Shown here one piece after another: positions 47,999-56,815 of a stretch of DNA of 64,000 nt. How positions within the stretch are numbered: position 1 is the first letter of the stretch; each line of letters starts with the position of its first letter. The notes under the pieces are model-generated. The model saw nothing but the letters and a program-made list of their open reading frames with translations. It made no database searches and had not been told where the DNA came from. Source of the DNA: Actibacterium pelagium (GTDB lineage Bacteria > Pseudomonadota > Alphaproteobacteria > Rhodobacterales > Rhodobacteraceae). A program made the translations under genes and the position numbers. The stretch is taken from contig NZ_NSBU01000007.1 of assembly GCF_002285415.1 (NCBI RefSeq), positions 870,501 through 934,500 of the forward strand, in the 5' to 3' direction.

Positions 47999-48922
47999 AT
48001 GCCCATTAAACTGCCATCAAACCTACCTGCCTTCGACGTTCTGACGAACGAGGGCGTGATGGTTATGGGCGAAGGCCGCGCCTCGCATCAGGATATCCGC
48101 CCCCTGCGCATCGGTCTGTTGAACCTGATGCCCAAAAAGATTCAGACGGAAAACCAGTTTGCGCGGTTGATTGGGTCTACCCCTCTGCAGATTGAGTTGT
48201 CCTTGATCCGTATGAGCGAGCACGAGACCAAAAACACCGCCGCCGAACACATGGCCGAATTCTATCGCCCCTTCAGCGAGGTTGAAGCGAGTGGCGAAAA
48301 GTTCGATGGCCTGATCATCACCGGCGCCCCGATCGAGCATCTGCCGTTCGAAGAAGTCACCTACTGGGAAGAGCTTCGTCGTATCATGGACTGGACCCAG
48401 ACCCATGTGCATTCCACCTTCGGCGTGTGCTGGGGCGGGATGGCGATGATCTATCATTTCCACGGTGTGAAGAAGCACATGCTTGATCACAAGGCGTTCG
48501 GCTGTTTCCGGCACACCAACCTGTCACCGGCTTCGCCGTTTTTGCGCGGGTTCTCGGATGATTGCGTGATCCCGGTCAGCCGCTGGACCGAGATTTTGCA
48601 GTCAGAGATCGACGAACATCCCGATCTGGTCACCCTTCTGGGCAGTGACGAGTCTGGCCCCTGTCTTGTACAGGATGCCAAACATCGGGCGCTCTATATC
48701 TTCAACCACTTCGAATATGACAGTGGGACGCTGAAGGAAGAGTACGACCGCGACGTCGCCAATGGCGACCCGATCAACGTGCCGATGAACTATTACCCGG
48801 ACGACGACCCCTCTCGTACCCCGCTGAACCGTTGGCGCAGCCACGCGCACCTTCTGTACGGCAACTGGATCAACGAGATTTATCAGTCGACCCCCTATAA
48901 GCTGGAAGAAATTGGCACTTAG
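47999..48922 (+). CDS. metA: homoserine O-acyltransferase MetA, predicted acetyl-CoA type
   Basis: MetA acylates homoserine in methionine synthesis. The 307-residue protein has the catalytic Cys144 in GVCWGGMAM and the His237-Glu239 pair in NHFEYDSG. By alignment to E. coli MetA (offset +2), the specificity position 111 is Glu113 here ([11 protein letters not shown]). Gly at that place gives succinyl-CoA use and Glu gives acetyl-CoA use in studied members, so an acetyltransferase is predicted. No SAM-type riboswitch fits into the 41-bp gap upstream. The downstream alpha/beta hydrolase overlaps by 11 bases. Confidence 0.93.
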   Translation: MPIKLPSNLPAFDVLTNEGVMVMGEGRASHQDIRPLRIGLLNLMPKKIQTENQFARLIGSTPLQIELSLIRMSEHETKNTAAEHMAEFYRPFSEVEASGEKFDGLIITGAPIEHLPFEEVTYWEELRRIMDWTQTHVHSTFGVCWGGMAMIYHFHGVKKHMLDHKAFGCFRHTNLSPASPFLRGFSDDCVIPVSRWTEILQSEIDEHPDLVTLLGSDESGPCLVQDAKHRALYIFNHFEYDSGTLKEEYDRDVANGDPINVPMNYYPDDDPSRTPLNRWRSHAHLLYGNWINEIYQSTPYKLEEIGT

Positions 48923-49850
48923 CCTAGCCGTCATTCTGATCGCGGTTTTGGGGGTGACCCAATGGCGCGCCTTCGTGCGTGAAGCACGGGCAATGGCGTC
49001 CTATCCGCCAGAAGGACAGTTGCTGACCGTCGATGGCACGCAGATGCACGCCGTGGTCCGTGGCGACGGGCCCGACCTTGTGCTGATCCACGGATCCTCT
49101 GGGTCAACGCGCGATTTCACCTTCTCTTTGATGGATAAACTGGCACAGGACTATCGCGTCATCGCCATCGACCGGCCCGGGCTGGGCTGGAGCGATTGGG
49201 CAGACAGCGCCGAAACCCTGTCCAAGCAGGCCGAATTGATCCGCAAGACAGCGCAAGAGCTTGGGGCGACCTCTCCCTTGGTGCTTGGGCAAAGCTATGG
49301 CGGGGCTGTTGCCTTGGCTTGGGCGTTGGACGCGCCGCAAGACGTGGCCGGACTGGTTTTGCTTGCGACGCCATCGCATGAATGGCCAACGGGCTTGCCT
49401 GGGCTTTACAAGGCCACCACAAACCCCGTTGGTCGGACGTTTCTGGTGCCTTTGATCACAGCGTTTGTTCCTCCGTCATACGTGGACTCTCAGGTCGAAG
49501 CGATTTTCCACCCTCAGGCGGCCCCGTCCGGGTATCTGGACCACTTCGGCCCAGGCATGAGCCTGCGCCGACGCACGTTCCGCGCCAATGGAGCGCAGCG
49601 CAAAGCGCTAAAGGATCAGATTGTCGGTATGGAAGGGAACTACCCCTCGTTGCAGATGCCGATCGAGATTGTGCACGGGACGGCTGACGAAATTGTCGGC
49701 CTCGACATTCATGCCGTCAAACTGGCCCACGATGTGGACAGCGCGACCCTGACCCCGCTGGAGGGTATCGGCCACATGCCGCACCACGCTGCCGAGGCCG
49801 ACGTCGTGCAGGCCATTCACCGCGCGGCAACCCGGGCTGGATTGCGCTAA
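48912..49850 (+). CDS. alpha/beta hydrolase, membrane-anchored
   Basis: The 312-residue protein starts with an N-terminal membrane segment ([16 protein letters not shown]). The alpha/beta-hydrolase fold has the oxyanion HGSSG, the nucleophile Ser in GQSYGG, Asp in HGTADEIVG and His in GIGHMPHH. The start is TTG at 48912, overlapping the metA stop by 11 bases, because no ATG precedes the membrane segment. The substrate is unknown. Co-expression with metA is likely from the overlap. Confidence 0.8.
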   Translation: MALSLAVILIAVLGVTQWRAFVREARAMASYPPEGQLLTVDGTQMHAVVRGDGPDLVLIHGSSGSTRDFTFSLMDKLAQDYRVIAIDRPGLGWSDWADSAETLSKQAELIRKTAQELGATSPLVLGQSYGGAVALAWALDAPQDVAGLVLLATPSHEWPTGLPGLYKATTNPVGRTFLVPLITAFVPPSYVDSQVEAIFHPQAAPSGYLDHFGPGMSLRRRTFRANGAQRKALKDQIVGMEGNYPSLQMPIEIVHGTADEIVGLDIHAVKLAHDVDSATLTPLEGIGHMPHHAAEADVVQAIHRAATRAGLR

Positions 49851-49896
49851 CCGACCAGATCGTCATACTGGTGCGGTAACAAGATACGAGGCCCCA

Positions 49897-50766
49897 ATGA
49901 CCCTGCCCTTTGACGGTGCAATCAGCGACTTTTTCGAAAACACGGCCCCAGCCGCAGTGCGCGCGGCTATCAAGGCCAATGGCAAGGGTTATATTCTTGA
50001 CAAAACATACCCTTACGACGAGCCGTTGAAGCGTAAGCCCTATGAAAAACACCTTGAAAAGCTTCAGATCGAGCTGGTCAAACTTCAGGCTCACGTAAAG
50101 GCCTCGGGGCAAAAGGTGGCCGTTGTGTTCGAGGGCCGAGATGCCGCGGGTAAAGGCGGCGCCATCAAGCGGTTTCGCGAGAACCTGAACCCCCGCGTGG
50201 CACGGGTCGTGGCCCTGTCGAAACCGTCTGACCGGGAAGCCTCTCAGTGGTATTTCCAGCGCTATGTGAACCAATTGCCAGCGGGGGGTGAAATCGCCCT
50301 ATTCGACCGCAGCTGGTACAACCGCGGCGTCGTGGAAAAGGTCTTTGGCTTTTGTACTGACGATCAACGGACACATTTTTTCAACCAACTGCCCGACTTT
50401 GAAAAGATGCTTGTGGATGAGGGAATTCACCTTTTCAAAATCTGGCTGAACGTTGGGCGCTCTGAACAGTTGCGACGTTTTCTTGCCCGCGAAAGTGACC
50501 GGTTAAAACAGTGGAAGCTAAGCTGGATCGATGTTGAAGGCCTGAAGAAGTGGGACGAGTATTCCGCGGCCATTCAAGAGACGTTGAACACGTCGCATTC
50601 CGACTCGGCGCCTTGGACAGTGATCCGGTCTGACGACAAGAAACGGGCAAGGATCGCCGCGATACAAACAGTCTTGTCCGGCGTACCCTACGACGGAAAA
50701 GACGAAGCAGCGATCGGCGAAATCGACCGGTCTATTTGCGGAGGCCCGGACATCTGGGATGGCTAA
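49897..50766 (+). CDS. ppk2: polyphosphate kinase 2
   Basis: PPK2 transfers phosphate between polyphosphate and nucleotides. The 289-residue protein has Walker A in [16 protein letters not shown], the conserved [16 protein letters not shown], and Walker B in [12 protein letters not shown]. It is the single-domain type (about 290 residues), usually associated with GTP or ATP formation from polyphosphate. It overlaps the TetR-type regulator gene downstream by eight bases. Confidence 0.93.
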   Translation: MTLPFDGAISDFFENTAPAAVRAAIKANGKGYILDKTYPYDEPLKRKPYEKHLEKLQIELVKLQAHVKASGQKVAVVFEGRDAAGKGGAIKRFRENLNPRVARVVALSKPSDREASQWYFQRYVNQLPAGGEIALFDRSWYNRGVVEKVFGFCTDDQRTHFFNQLPDFEKMLVDEGIHLFKIWLNVGRSEQLRRFLARESDRLKQWKLSWIDVEGLKKWDEYSAAIQETLNTSHSDSAPWTVIRSDDKKRARIAAIQTVLSGVPYDGKDEAAIGEIDRSICGGPDIWDG

Positions 50767-51376
50767 ACGCGGTTATCATCACGGCAATCTGCGTCAGGCG
50801 CTGATCGACGCGGCTCTTCCGTTGATCGAAGAGAAAAGTCCGCAGGGCTTCACCCTGTCAGAGGCCGCCAAAGCCGCAGGCGTGACCCCCGCGGCAGTCT
50901 ATCGCCATTTCCAAGGGCGAGAGGACCTGCTGGTCGAGATCGCCAAGCAGGGTTACGCCATTTTCGCCGATCTGATGGAATACGCCTATGAAAAAGGGCA
51001 GCCCTCGGCGCTGTCGTCCTTTGAATCCACGGGGCGTGCTTACCTTGCTTTTGCGCGCAAATACCCGGGCCACTACATGGCGATGTTCGAAAGTGGATTG
51101 TCTTTGAACGCCAACCCCGATCTGGCACGTGAAGCTTCACGTGCCAGCGCCGTCCTTGAACGCGCCGCTGCGGACCTGTTGCAGGACATGCCCGCAGACA
51201 AACGCCCGCCCGCGGCTATGTTTTCTGCCCATATTTCAGCGATGAGCCACGGGGTTGTTGAACTATATGCCCGGGGAAATCCCGGCGCCCGCGCCCCCTT
51301 CCCGCCCGAGGATTTGCTGGAAACCGGTATCGGAATTTATTTGCGCGGCCTTGGGATCCTACCCCCGGATTCATAG
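50759..51376 (+). CDS. TetR/AcrR-family regulator with WHG domain
   Basis: The 205-residue protein has the N-terminal TetR helix-turn-helix ([20 protein letters not shown], then [20 protein letters not shown]) and a C-terminal ligand-binding WHG-like region ([19 protein letters not shown]). It overlaps ppk2, so they are co-transcribed. The inverted repeat GTATAC-N4-GTATAC lies 14 bp after its stop and before icd; it may be its operator or that of another regulator. Confidence 0.88.
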   Translation: MAKRGYHHGNLRQALIDAALPLIEEKSPQGFTLSEAAKAAGVTPAAVYRHFQGREDLLVEIAKQGYAIFADLMEYAYEKGQPSALSSFESTGRAYLAFARKYPGHYMAMFESGLSLNANPDLAREASRASAVLERAAADLLQDMPADKRPPAAMFSAHISAMSHGVVELYARGNPGARAPFPPEDLLETGIGIYLRGLGILPPDS

Positions 51377-51390
51377 GTCAACGAATTACT

Positions 51391-51406
51391 GTATACACTG
51401 GTATAC
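51391..51406 (+). promoter_or_regulatory. inverted repeat GTATAC-N4-GTATAC before icd
   Basis: GTATAC at 51391-51396 and 51401-51406, each self-complementary, are separated by ACTG, 72-87 bp before the icd start. The extended TTGTATACCAGTGTATACAG reads like a GntR- or TetR-type operator. No regulator can be assigned. Confidence 0.45.
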
Positions 51407-51477
51407 AAATCTGGTCATTCCTCGTCTTTTAATTTATGGTTCGCGCAACGACTCGGACCAACCTACGAGGTTTCCCA

Positions 51478-52692
51478 ATGACCAAAATTAAAGTCGACAA
51501 TCCAATCGTCGAAATGGACGGCGATGAAATGACCCGCATCATGTGGCAGTTCATCAAAGACAAATTGATCCTGCCGTATCTGGACCTTGATCTGCTCTAC
51601 TACGATCTGGGCATCGAAGAGCGTGATCGTACCGAAGACCAGATCACAATCGACGCCGCTGAAAAGACCAAAGAAGTGGGCGTTGCCGTCAAATGTGCAA
51701 CGATCACCCCCGACGAAGCCCGTGTGGAAGAGTTTGGCCTGAAGAAGATGTGGCGCTCGCCCAACGGCACGATCCGCAACATTCTTGGCGGTGTCGTCTT
51801 CCGTCAGCCGATCATCTGTAAGAACGTCCCGCGTCTGGTTCCGGGCTGGACCTCGCCCATCGTTGTGGGACGCCATGCGTTTGGCGACCAGTACAAAGCC
51901 ACTGACTTCACCTTCCCCGGCAAGGGCAAGCTGACGATGAAGTTCGAAGGCGAAGATGGCACTGTCATCGAGAAAGAGGTCTATGACGCGCCGTCCGCCG
52001 GTGTGTATCAGGCGATGTACAACCTCGACAGTTCGATCATCGACTTTGCACGGGCCTCGTTCAACTATGGTTTGAACCTTGGCTGGCCGGTCTACCTGTC
52101 GACCAAGAACACGATCCTGAAAGCCTATGACGGCCGTTTCAAGGATCTCTTCCAGAAGATTTACGAGGAAGAGTTCGAAGAACAGTTCAAGAAAGCCGGC
52201 ATCTGGTACGAACACCGCCTGATCGACGACATGGTCGCCTGCGCCATGAAGTGGAACGGCAAATTCGTCTGGGCCTGCAAGAACTATGATGGCGACGTGC
52301 AGTCCGACACCGTTGCACAGGGCTTTGGCTCTTTGGGTCTGATGACCTCGCAGTTGATGACGCCCGACGGAAAGATCGTCGAGGCAGAGGCCGCACACGG
52401 TACCGTCACCCGCCACTATCGCCAGCATCAGAAGGGCGAGGCGACCTCGACCAACTCGATCGCATCAATCTACGCGTGGACCGGCGGCTTGAAGCACCGC
52501 GCCAAACTGGACGAGAACACCCAACTGATGAACTTCGCCGAAACGCTGGAACGTGTGATCATCGATACCGTCGAAAGCGGCCACATGACCAAGGACCTTG
52601 CGCTGCTGGTCGGACCTGATCAGGGCTGGCTGACCACTATGGGCTTCCTTGAGAAGATCGACGAGAATTTGAACAAGGCCCTTGTAGGCTAA
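51478..52692 (+). CDS. icd: isocitrate dehydrogenase, NADP dependent
   Basis: The enzyme oxidises isocitrate to 2-oxoglutarate in the TCA cycle. The 404-residue protein belongs to the dimeric eukaryotic-like subfamily: [20 protein letters not shown] at the N-terminus, [27 protein letters not shown] and [24 protein letters not shown] at 51478 is chosen for the conserved N-terminus; an upstream frame from 51436 is not. AACCTACGAGG precedes it. A terminator follows. Confidence 0.96.
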   Translation: MTKIKVDNPIVEMDGDEMTRIMWQFIKDKLILPYLDLDLLYYDLGIEERDRTEDQITIDAAEKTKEVGVAVKCATITPDEARVEEFGLKKMWRSPNGTIRNILGGVVFRQPIICKNVPRLVPGWTSPIVVGRHAFGDQYKATDFTFPGKGKLTMKFEGEDGTVIEKEVYDAPSAGVYQAMYNLDSSIIDFARASFNYGLNLGWPVYLSTKNTILKAYDGRFKDLFQKIYEEEFEEQFKKAGIWYEHRLIDDMVACAMKWNGKFVWACKNYDGDVQSDTVAQGFGSLGLMTSQLMTPDGKIVEAEAAHGTVTRHYRQHQKGEATSTNSIASIYAWTGGLKHRAKLDENTQLMNFAETLERVIIDTVESGHMTKDLALLVGPDQGWLTTMGFLEKIDENLNKALVG

Positions 52693-52699
52693 CGCAATC

Positions 52700-52723
52700 G
52701 GGCGGCCATTTGGCCGCCCTTTT
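52700..52723 (+). terminator. rho-independent terminator after icd
   Basis: GGGCGGCC (52700-52707) pairs with GGCCGCCC (52712-52719) over ATTT and is followed by TTTTC. Confidence 0.75.
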
Positions 52724-52929
52724 CATCTGCCGCGGGTCTTTAATGGCTCTGCCATCTCAAGGATCATCCGGCTGGCAGTCTTCTCAAAAAGACACGGAAT
52801 GATCGCGTGCACCAAGGCCGCGCAGGCTGCCCCGAACAAACGCAAAGAGAACTTGCCGGCGAATGCCGCGTGCTGAAGATAGGTTTCGTCCACTTTGCGT
52901 GGGTGGTTTAGGAAAATCTGAGTGATCAT
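52723..52929 (-). CDS. 68-aa DUF6356-type small membrane-associated protein
   Basis: The protein starts MITQIFLNHPRKVDETYLQH and has one hydrophobic stretch (FGAACAALVHAIIPCLFEK). The motif NHPRKVDETYLQHA with HAIIPCLF is that of DUF6356 as I recall it. ATG at 52929 has AGGAGG six bases upstream, clearly better than the frame from 52956. Function unknown. It is divergent from the Lrp-type gene. Confidence 0.75.
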   Translation of the reverse strand: MITQIFLNHPRKVDETYLQHAAFAGKFSLRLFGAACAALVHAIIPCLFEKTASRMILEMAEPLKTRGR

Positions 52930-53040
52930 TTTACGCCTCCTGGGATATACGCCCACACTACCTGCCTAAAAGCACCCAAGCTTCCCAAATTCACCCGCGT
53001 TTACGTTGTAATTTGCATCATTTCACGCCATATCCTTCAT

Positions 53041-53505
53041 ATGGCGATACAATTTGACGACATTGACCGCAAAATACTCAACACTTTGCAACGCGACGCG
53101 AGTCTTTCAATGGAAGACCTTGGCGAAACCGTCGGCCTGTCCCGCAACGCCTGTTGGCGGCGCCTCAAGGCGTTAGAGGCCGCAGGCGCGATCAAGGGCC
53201 GCGTGGCCATATTGGATGCACCAACCCTTGGATTGCCGCTGACGGTTTTCGTACAAGTCCGCACTCATAGCCACGATCAGGATTGGGCGAAAAAGTTCGC
53301 CCGTGCCACCAGCGCAATCCCGGAAATTCAGGGCGTGTTCCGAATGAGCGGAGATCTGGATTACCTTATCCGCATTCAGGCGCGCGACGTGGCGGATTAT
53401 GACCGGATATACCAGAAACTGATTGCGCAGGTACCATTACAGGATGTCTCGGCCAGTTTCGTGATGGAACATATCAAAGACAGCCACCAACTGTATCTTC
53501 CGTAA
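53041..53505 (+). CDS. Lrp/AsnC-family transcriptional regulator
   Basis: The 154-residue protein has an N-terminal HTH (FDDIDRKILNTLQRDASLS, NACWRRLKALEAAGAI) and a C-terminal RAM ligand-binding domain (VRTHSHDQDWAKKFARAT, VFRMSGDLDYLIRIQ). No ribosome-binding site is seen before the ATG, which is embedded in CCATAT-N5-ATATGG (53028-53044), so the start may be leaderless or the palindrome an autoregulatory operator. The target may be a neighbouring or distant amino-acid gene. Confidence 0.88.
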   Translation: MAIQFDDIDRKILNTLQRDASLSMEDLGETVGLSRNACWRRLKALEAAGAIKGRVAILDAPTLGLPLTVFVQVRTHSHDQDWAKKFARATSAIPEIQGVFRMSGDLDYLIRIQARDVADYDRIYQKLIAQVPLQDVSASFVMEHIKDSHQLYLP

Positions 53506-53547
53506 ATCCACCCAAGACTTTTTGAACGAAAGGCGGCACATATAAGC

Positions 53548-54333
53548 ATGTTCTGGCGCGCAGTCCTGTTGTTGATCCTGGTTGCGGGGGCGTCCATTGC
53601 CCTGACCTACGCCTTTGGAGCGAAGGTGCTTCTGGCGCTTGGACTGATCCTGTCACAATTGAAGATCATCGGCAGCAAGCTGATGGGGATCGAAGCGCCC
53701 GCCATCCTGATCTGGCTGAAAACTCAGGCTGCCATGTTCTTTCGGATCGAGCTTTTGAAAAAGTGGTTCATGTCCTCGATGCTGCCACTGATCATGGGCC
53801 CGATGCTGCGCCGGAAGATCGTGCAGGTCCTGACCCGTTATAAAGACGCGGTCAAGCAGCGCTATGACAGCATGCTTGCATGGTATCGCGGGCTGGAGTG
53901 GTACGAGAAAACTGTCGCCGCCCTGATTGTTGTCTTCGGGACGATTGGCCTATCGGTCAGTTCGCTTGGTCTGTGGCTGGTCCTGTTTTCGGTCAAGCTT
54001 CCGTTCTGGCTGATCGCGGCCAGCACGGCGCTTGGACGGATGATCGTGGCAAGCGTCAGCAAGATGGCTTTCAAGACAATCGCCTTCCTGCAACTTGGCT
54101 TTGCTTGGCGACTGGTGCGTCGCTGGCTGCCCAAGGACTATTTGGATCGCAAGCGCCGTTGGGACTTTCGTGTCGCCCGTGCGGTGGTACGGCAACGTCG
54201 CCTTACGGTGCGCCAGTTGCATGACAGCAAACACTCACTTTCCATGCGTTTAGCGCTTTTACGCGCGTATTTCCGCACAGAACGCCCCAAAATCGCGTCA
54301 GAGACTAATGAAACCGCTCAGACTGATCTTTAA
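53548..54333 (+). CDS. membrane protein of unknown function
   Basis: The 261-residue protein has an N-terminal helix (MFWRAVLLLILVAGASIAL), further hydrophobic segments around residues 25-45 and 118-165, and a long basic C-terminal region (RKRRWDFRVARAVVRQRRL). A basic amphipathic part between them (RRKIVQVLTRYKDAVKQRYD) suggests cytoplasmic contact. No family was recognised. It lies 42 bp after the Lrp-type gene and 62 bp before typA. Confidence 0.6.
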   Translation: MFWRAVLLLILVAGASIALTYAFGAKVLLALGLILSQLKIIGSKLMGIEAPAILIWLKTQAAMFFRIELLKKWFMSSMLPLIMGPMLRRKIVQVLTRYKDAVKQRYDSMLAWYRGLEWYEKTVAALIVVFGTIGLSVSSLGLWLVLFSVKLPFWLIAASTALGRMIVASVSKMAFKTIAFLQLGFAWRLVRRWLPKDYLDRKRRWDFRVARAVVRQRRLTVRQLHDSKHSLSMRLALLRAYFRTERPKIASETNETAQTDL

Positions 54334-54395
54334 GCTCTAGCCTTTTCTGCGCATGCACGATATGGCCCCGGCAACATCGAAAAAAGGCTTCCCTA

Positions 54396-56216
54396 ATGGA
54401 TCTGCGCAATATCGCCATCATTGCCCACGTTGACCACGGCAAGACCACTCTTGTGGACGAGCTGCTGAAACAGTCGGGCGCATTCCGCGAAAATCAGGCC
54501 GTCAGCGAACGCGCCATGGACAGCAACGACCTGGAGCGTGAACGCGGCATCACCATTCTTGCCAAGGCGACCAGTGTTGAATGGAAAGGCACCCGTATCA
54601 ACATCGTCGACACCCCCGGCCACGCCGACTTCGGTGGCGAGGTCGAACGTATCCTGTCGATGGTCGACGGGGTTGTCCTGCTGGTTGACGCCGCTGAAGG
54701 CCCGATGCCTCAGACGAAATTCGTGACCTCGAAAGCGCTGGCTCTTGGCCTGCGCCCGATCGTGGTTCTGAACAAGGTCGACAAGCCGGACGCAGAAAGC
54801 GACCGCGCACTGGACGAATGCTTTGACCTGTTCGCAAGCCTTGATGCGGATGATGACCAGTTGGACTTCCCGCACATGTATGCCTCGGGCCGCTCTGGCT
54901 GGGCTGACCATGAACTGGACGGGCCGCGTGAAAACCTGCACGCCCTGTTTGACCTGATCGTCAACCACGTCCCTGCCCCCAAGCAGATCAAGAAGCAAGA
55001 CGACGATTTCCGCATGCTGGCCACCACTCTGGGCAGCGACCCGTTCGTTGGTCGCCTGCTGACCGGTCGTGTCGAAAGCGGGACGCTGAAAGTGGGCGCT
55101 ACCGTGCAGGCCCTCTCGCGCATTGGTCAAAAGATCGAACAGTTCCGCGTCACCAAGATCCGCGCGTTCCGTGGACTGGCGATGGAAGACATCGAAGAGG
55201 CCGTCGCGGGCGACATCGTTTCGATCGCAGGTATGACCAAAGCCACCGTCGCCGACACGATCTGCGCACTGGCCGTCGAAGAGCCGCTGGACGCCCAGCC
55301 TATCGACCCGCCCACCATCACCGTGACCTTCGGCATCAACGACAGCCCGCTGGCTGGTCGTGATGGTAAGAAGGTCCAGTCGCGCGTTATCCGTGACCGC
55401 CTGATGAAAGAAGCCGAATCCAACGTCGCCATCAAGGTTACCGACACCCCCGGCGGCGAAGCCTTCGAAGTCGCCGGTCGCGGCGAATTACAGATGGGCG
55501 TTCTGATCGAGAACATGCGCCGCGAAGGGTTCGAACTGTCGATCTCTCGCCCGCAAGTTCTGTTCCGCGATGTTGACGGCCAGCGGATGGAGCCGATCGA
55601 AGAAGTCACCATCGACGTGGACGACGAATACACCGGCGCCGTCGTTGAGAAAATCACAGGTGCCCGTAAAGGCGATCTGGCCGAGATGAAACCGGCAGGT
55701 GCGGGTAAAACTCGTATCGTCGCGCACGTCCCGTCGCGTGGCCTGATCGGCTATCACGGCGAATTCCTGACAGACACCCGCGGCACCGGCGTTCTGAACC
55801 GCGTCTTCCACGACTGGGCCCCGCACAAAGGCCCGATCCCGGGTCGCCGCGCTGGCGTTCTGATCTCGATGGAAAACGGCGAGGCCGTCGCCTATGCCCT
55901 GTGGAACCTGGAAGAGCGTGGTCGCATGTTCGTTGGTCCTCAGGCCGCCGTTTACACCGGCATGATCATCGGCGAGCATTCGCGCGATAACGATCTGGAA
56001 GTGAACCCGCTGAAGGGTAAAAAGCTGACCAACGTCCGCGCCTCTGGCTCGGATGACGCGGTCCGCCTGACCCCGCATATCGAGTTCTCGCTGGAAGAGG
56101 CCATCGCCTACATCAACGACGACGAACTGGTCGAAGTGACCCCGAACGTCGTGCGCCTGCGCAAGCGCTATCTTGATCCGCACGAGCGCAAGCGGATGGC
56201 AAAGGCCAACCAATAA
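54396..56216 (+). CDS. typA: ribosome-associated GTPase TypA/BipA
   Basis: TypA is an EF-G-like GTPase that helps 50S assembly and stress adaptation. The 606-residue protein has the G1 motif [15 protein letters not shown]3 [12 protein letters not shown]4 NKVDKPDA and later domains including the C-terminal signature [32 protein letters not shown]-type sequence precedes the ATG. A strong terminator follows. Confidence 0.97.
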   Translation: MDLRNIAIIAHVDHGKTTLVDELLKQSGAFRENQAVSERAMDSNDLERERGITILAKATSVEWKGTRINIVDTPGHADFGGEVERILSMVDGVVLLVDAAEGPMPQTKFVTSKALALGLRPIVVLNKVDKPDAESDRALDECFDLFASLDADDDQLDFPHMYASGRSGWADHELDGPRENLHALFDLIVNHVPAPKQIKKQDDDFRMLATTLGSDPFVGRLLTGRVESGTLKVGATVQALSRIGQKIEQFRVTKIRAFRGLAMEDIEEAVAGDIVSIAGMTKATVADTICALAVEEPLDAQPIDPPTITVTFGINDSPLAGRDGKKVQSRVIRDRLMKEAESNVAIKVTDTPGGEAFEVAGRGELQMGVLIENMRREGFELSISRPQVLFRDVDGQRMEPIEEVTIDVDDEYTGAVVEKITGARKGDLAEMKPAGAGKTRIVAHVPSRGLIGYHGEFLTDTRGTGVLNRVFHDWAPHKGPIPGRRAGVLISMENGEAVAYALWNLEERGRMFVGPQAAVYTGMIIGEHSRDNDLEVNPLKGKKLTNVRASGSDDAVRLTPHIEFSLEEAIAYINDDELVEVTPNVVRLRKRYLDPHERKRMAKANQ

Positions 56217-56222
56217 AACAAC

Positions 56223-56249
56223 AAACCCCGGCTGGAAGCCGGGGTTTTT
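56223..56249 (+). terminator. rho-independent terminator after typA, probably bidirectional
   Basis: AAACCCCGGCT (56223-56233) pairs with AGCCGGGGTTT (56237-56247) over GGA, then TTTTC. The convergent 87-aa gene ends four bases later, and the reverse strand also has T-rich sequence after the stem. Confidence 0.8.
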
Positions 56250-56252
56250 CGT

Positions 56253-56516
56253 TTAGGTAAGCAATCCGTAGGCTAGGATCGCGACACCAAAGACAATCGG
56301 CGCTCCGATGAAAAGCGCGACCAGATTGTAAAGAAAACTGCCGTATTCCAACTTCAACCGTTCTGTAACCAAATCAACAAGGCCAGCGCTGACTGGAAAA
56401 GTGATCAGAGACGTCAGCAATAGCGCGATGAAAAACTCGCCCAACAGAAACTTACCCAGTTCGATCCCTAGAGATTCCAAAATCGATGTGACGATGGCTT
56501 CTAGGGCTCTAATCAA
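56253..56516 (-). CDS. 87-aa two-helix membrane protein
   Basis: Two long hydrophobic segments are visible (ELGKFLLGEFFIALLLTSLI and NLVALFIGAPIVFGVAILAY), joined by a short polar loop (LVDLVTERLKLEYGS). The start is TTG at 56516; the ribosome-binding site is weak. It follows the DUF1330 gene by six bases and may be co-expressed with it. No family recognised. Confidence 0.5.
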   Translation of the reverse strand: MIRALEAIVTSILESLGIELGKFLLGEFFIALLLTSLITFPVSAGLVDLVTERLKLEYGSFLYNLVALFIGAPIVFGVAILAYGLLT

Positions 56517-56522
56517 CGGGGC

Positions 56523-56813
56523 CTAGTCCTCTGTCGTCTCGACCACAACCAAGTTGCGGTCTGACGCCCCGTTCGCGTGGCTTAGGGCCTCTTGATATTC
56601 GGGGCTTTCATAACAGGCTACAGCGGCCTCAACCGTATCAAACCGCACCACGACATTGCGCGGGGCCTCCTGCCCCTCAAGCTGCACATAACGGCTGGCA
56701 CGCGCAATGAAGGTCCCGCCATGTTTGGCAATCGCGGGACCCGCCAGTTCGGCATATTTGGCATAGCTTTCAGGATCGGTCACGGTGACGTGGTTGATCC
56801 AAAGCGCGCCCAT
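56523..56813 (-). CDS. DUF1330 domain protein
   Basis: The 96-residue dimeric alpha/beta-barrel (ferredoxin-like) protein starts MGALWINHVTVTDPESYAKY and has YQEALSHANGASDRNLVVVE, the DUF1330 pattern. Its function is not known. It follows alaS by two bases on the same strand. Confidence 0.82.
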   Translation of the reverse strand: MGALWINHVTVTDPESYAKYAELAGPAIAKHGGTFIARASRYVQLEGQEAPRNVVVRFDTVEAAVACYESPEYQEALSHANGASDRNLVVVETTED

Positions 56814-56815
56814 AC

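Noticed and set aside
51463-52428. 321-codon minus-strand frame opposite icd
   Set aside because: Antisense to a conserved gene; no motif and no promoter.
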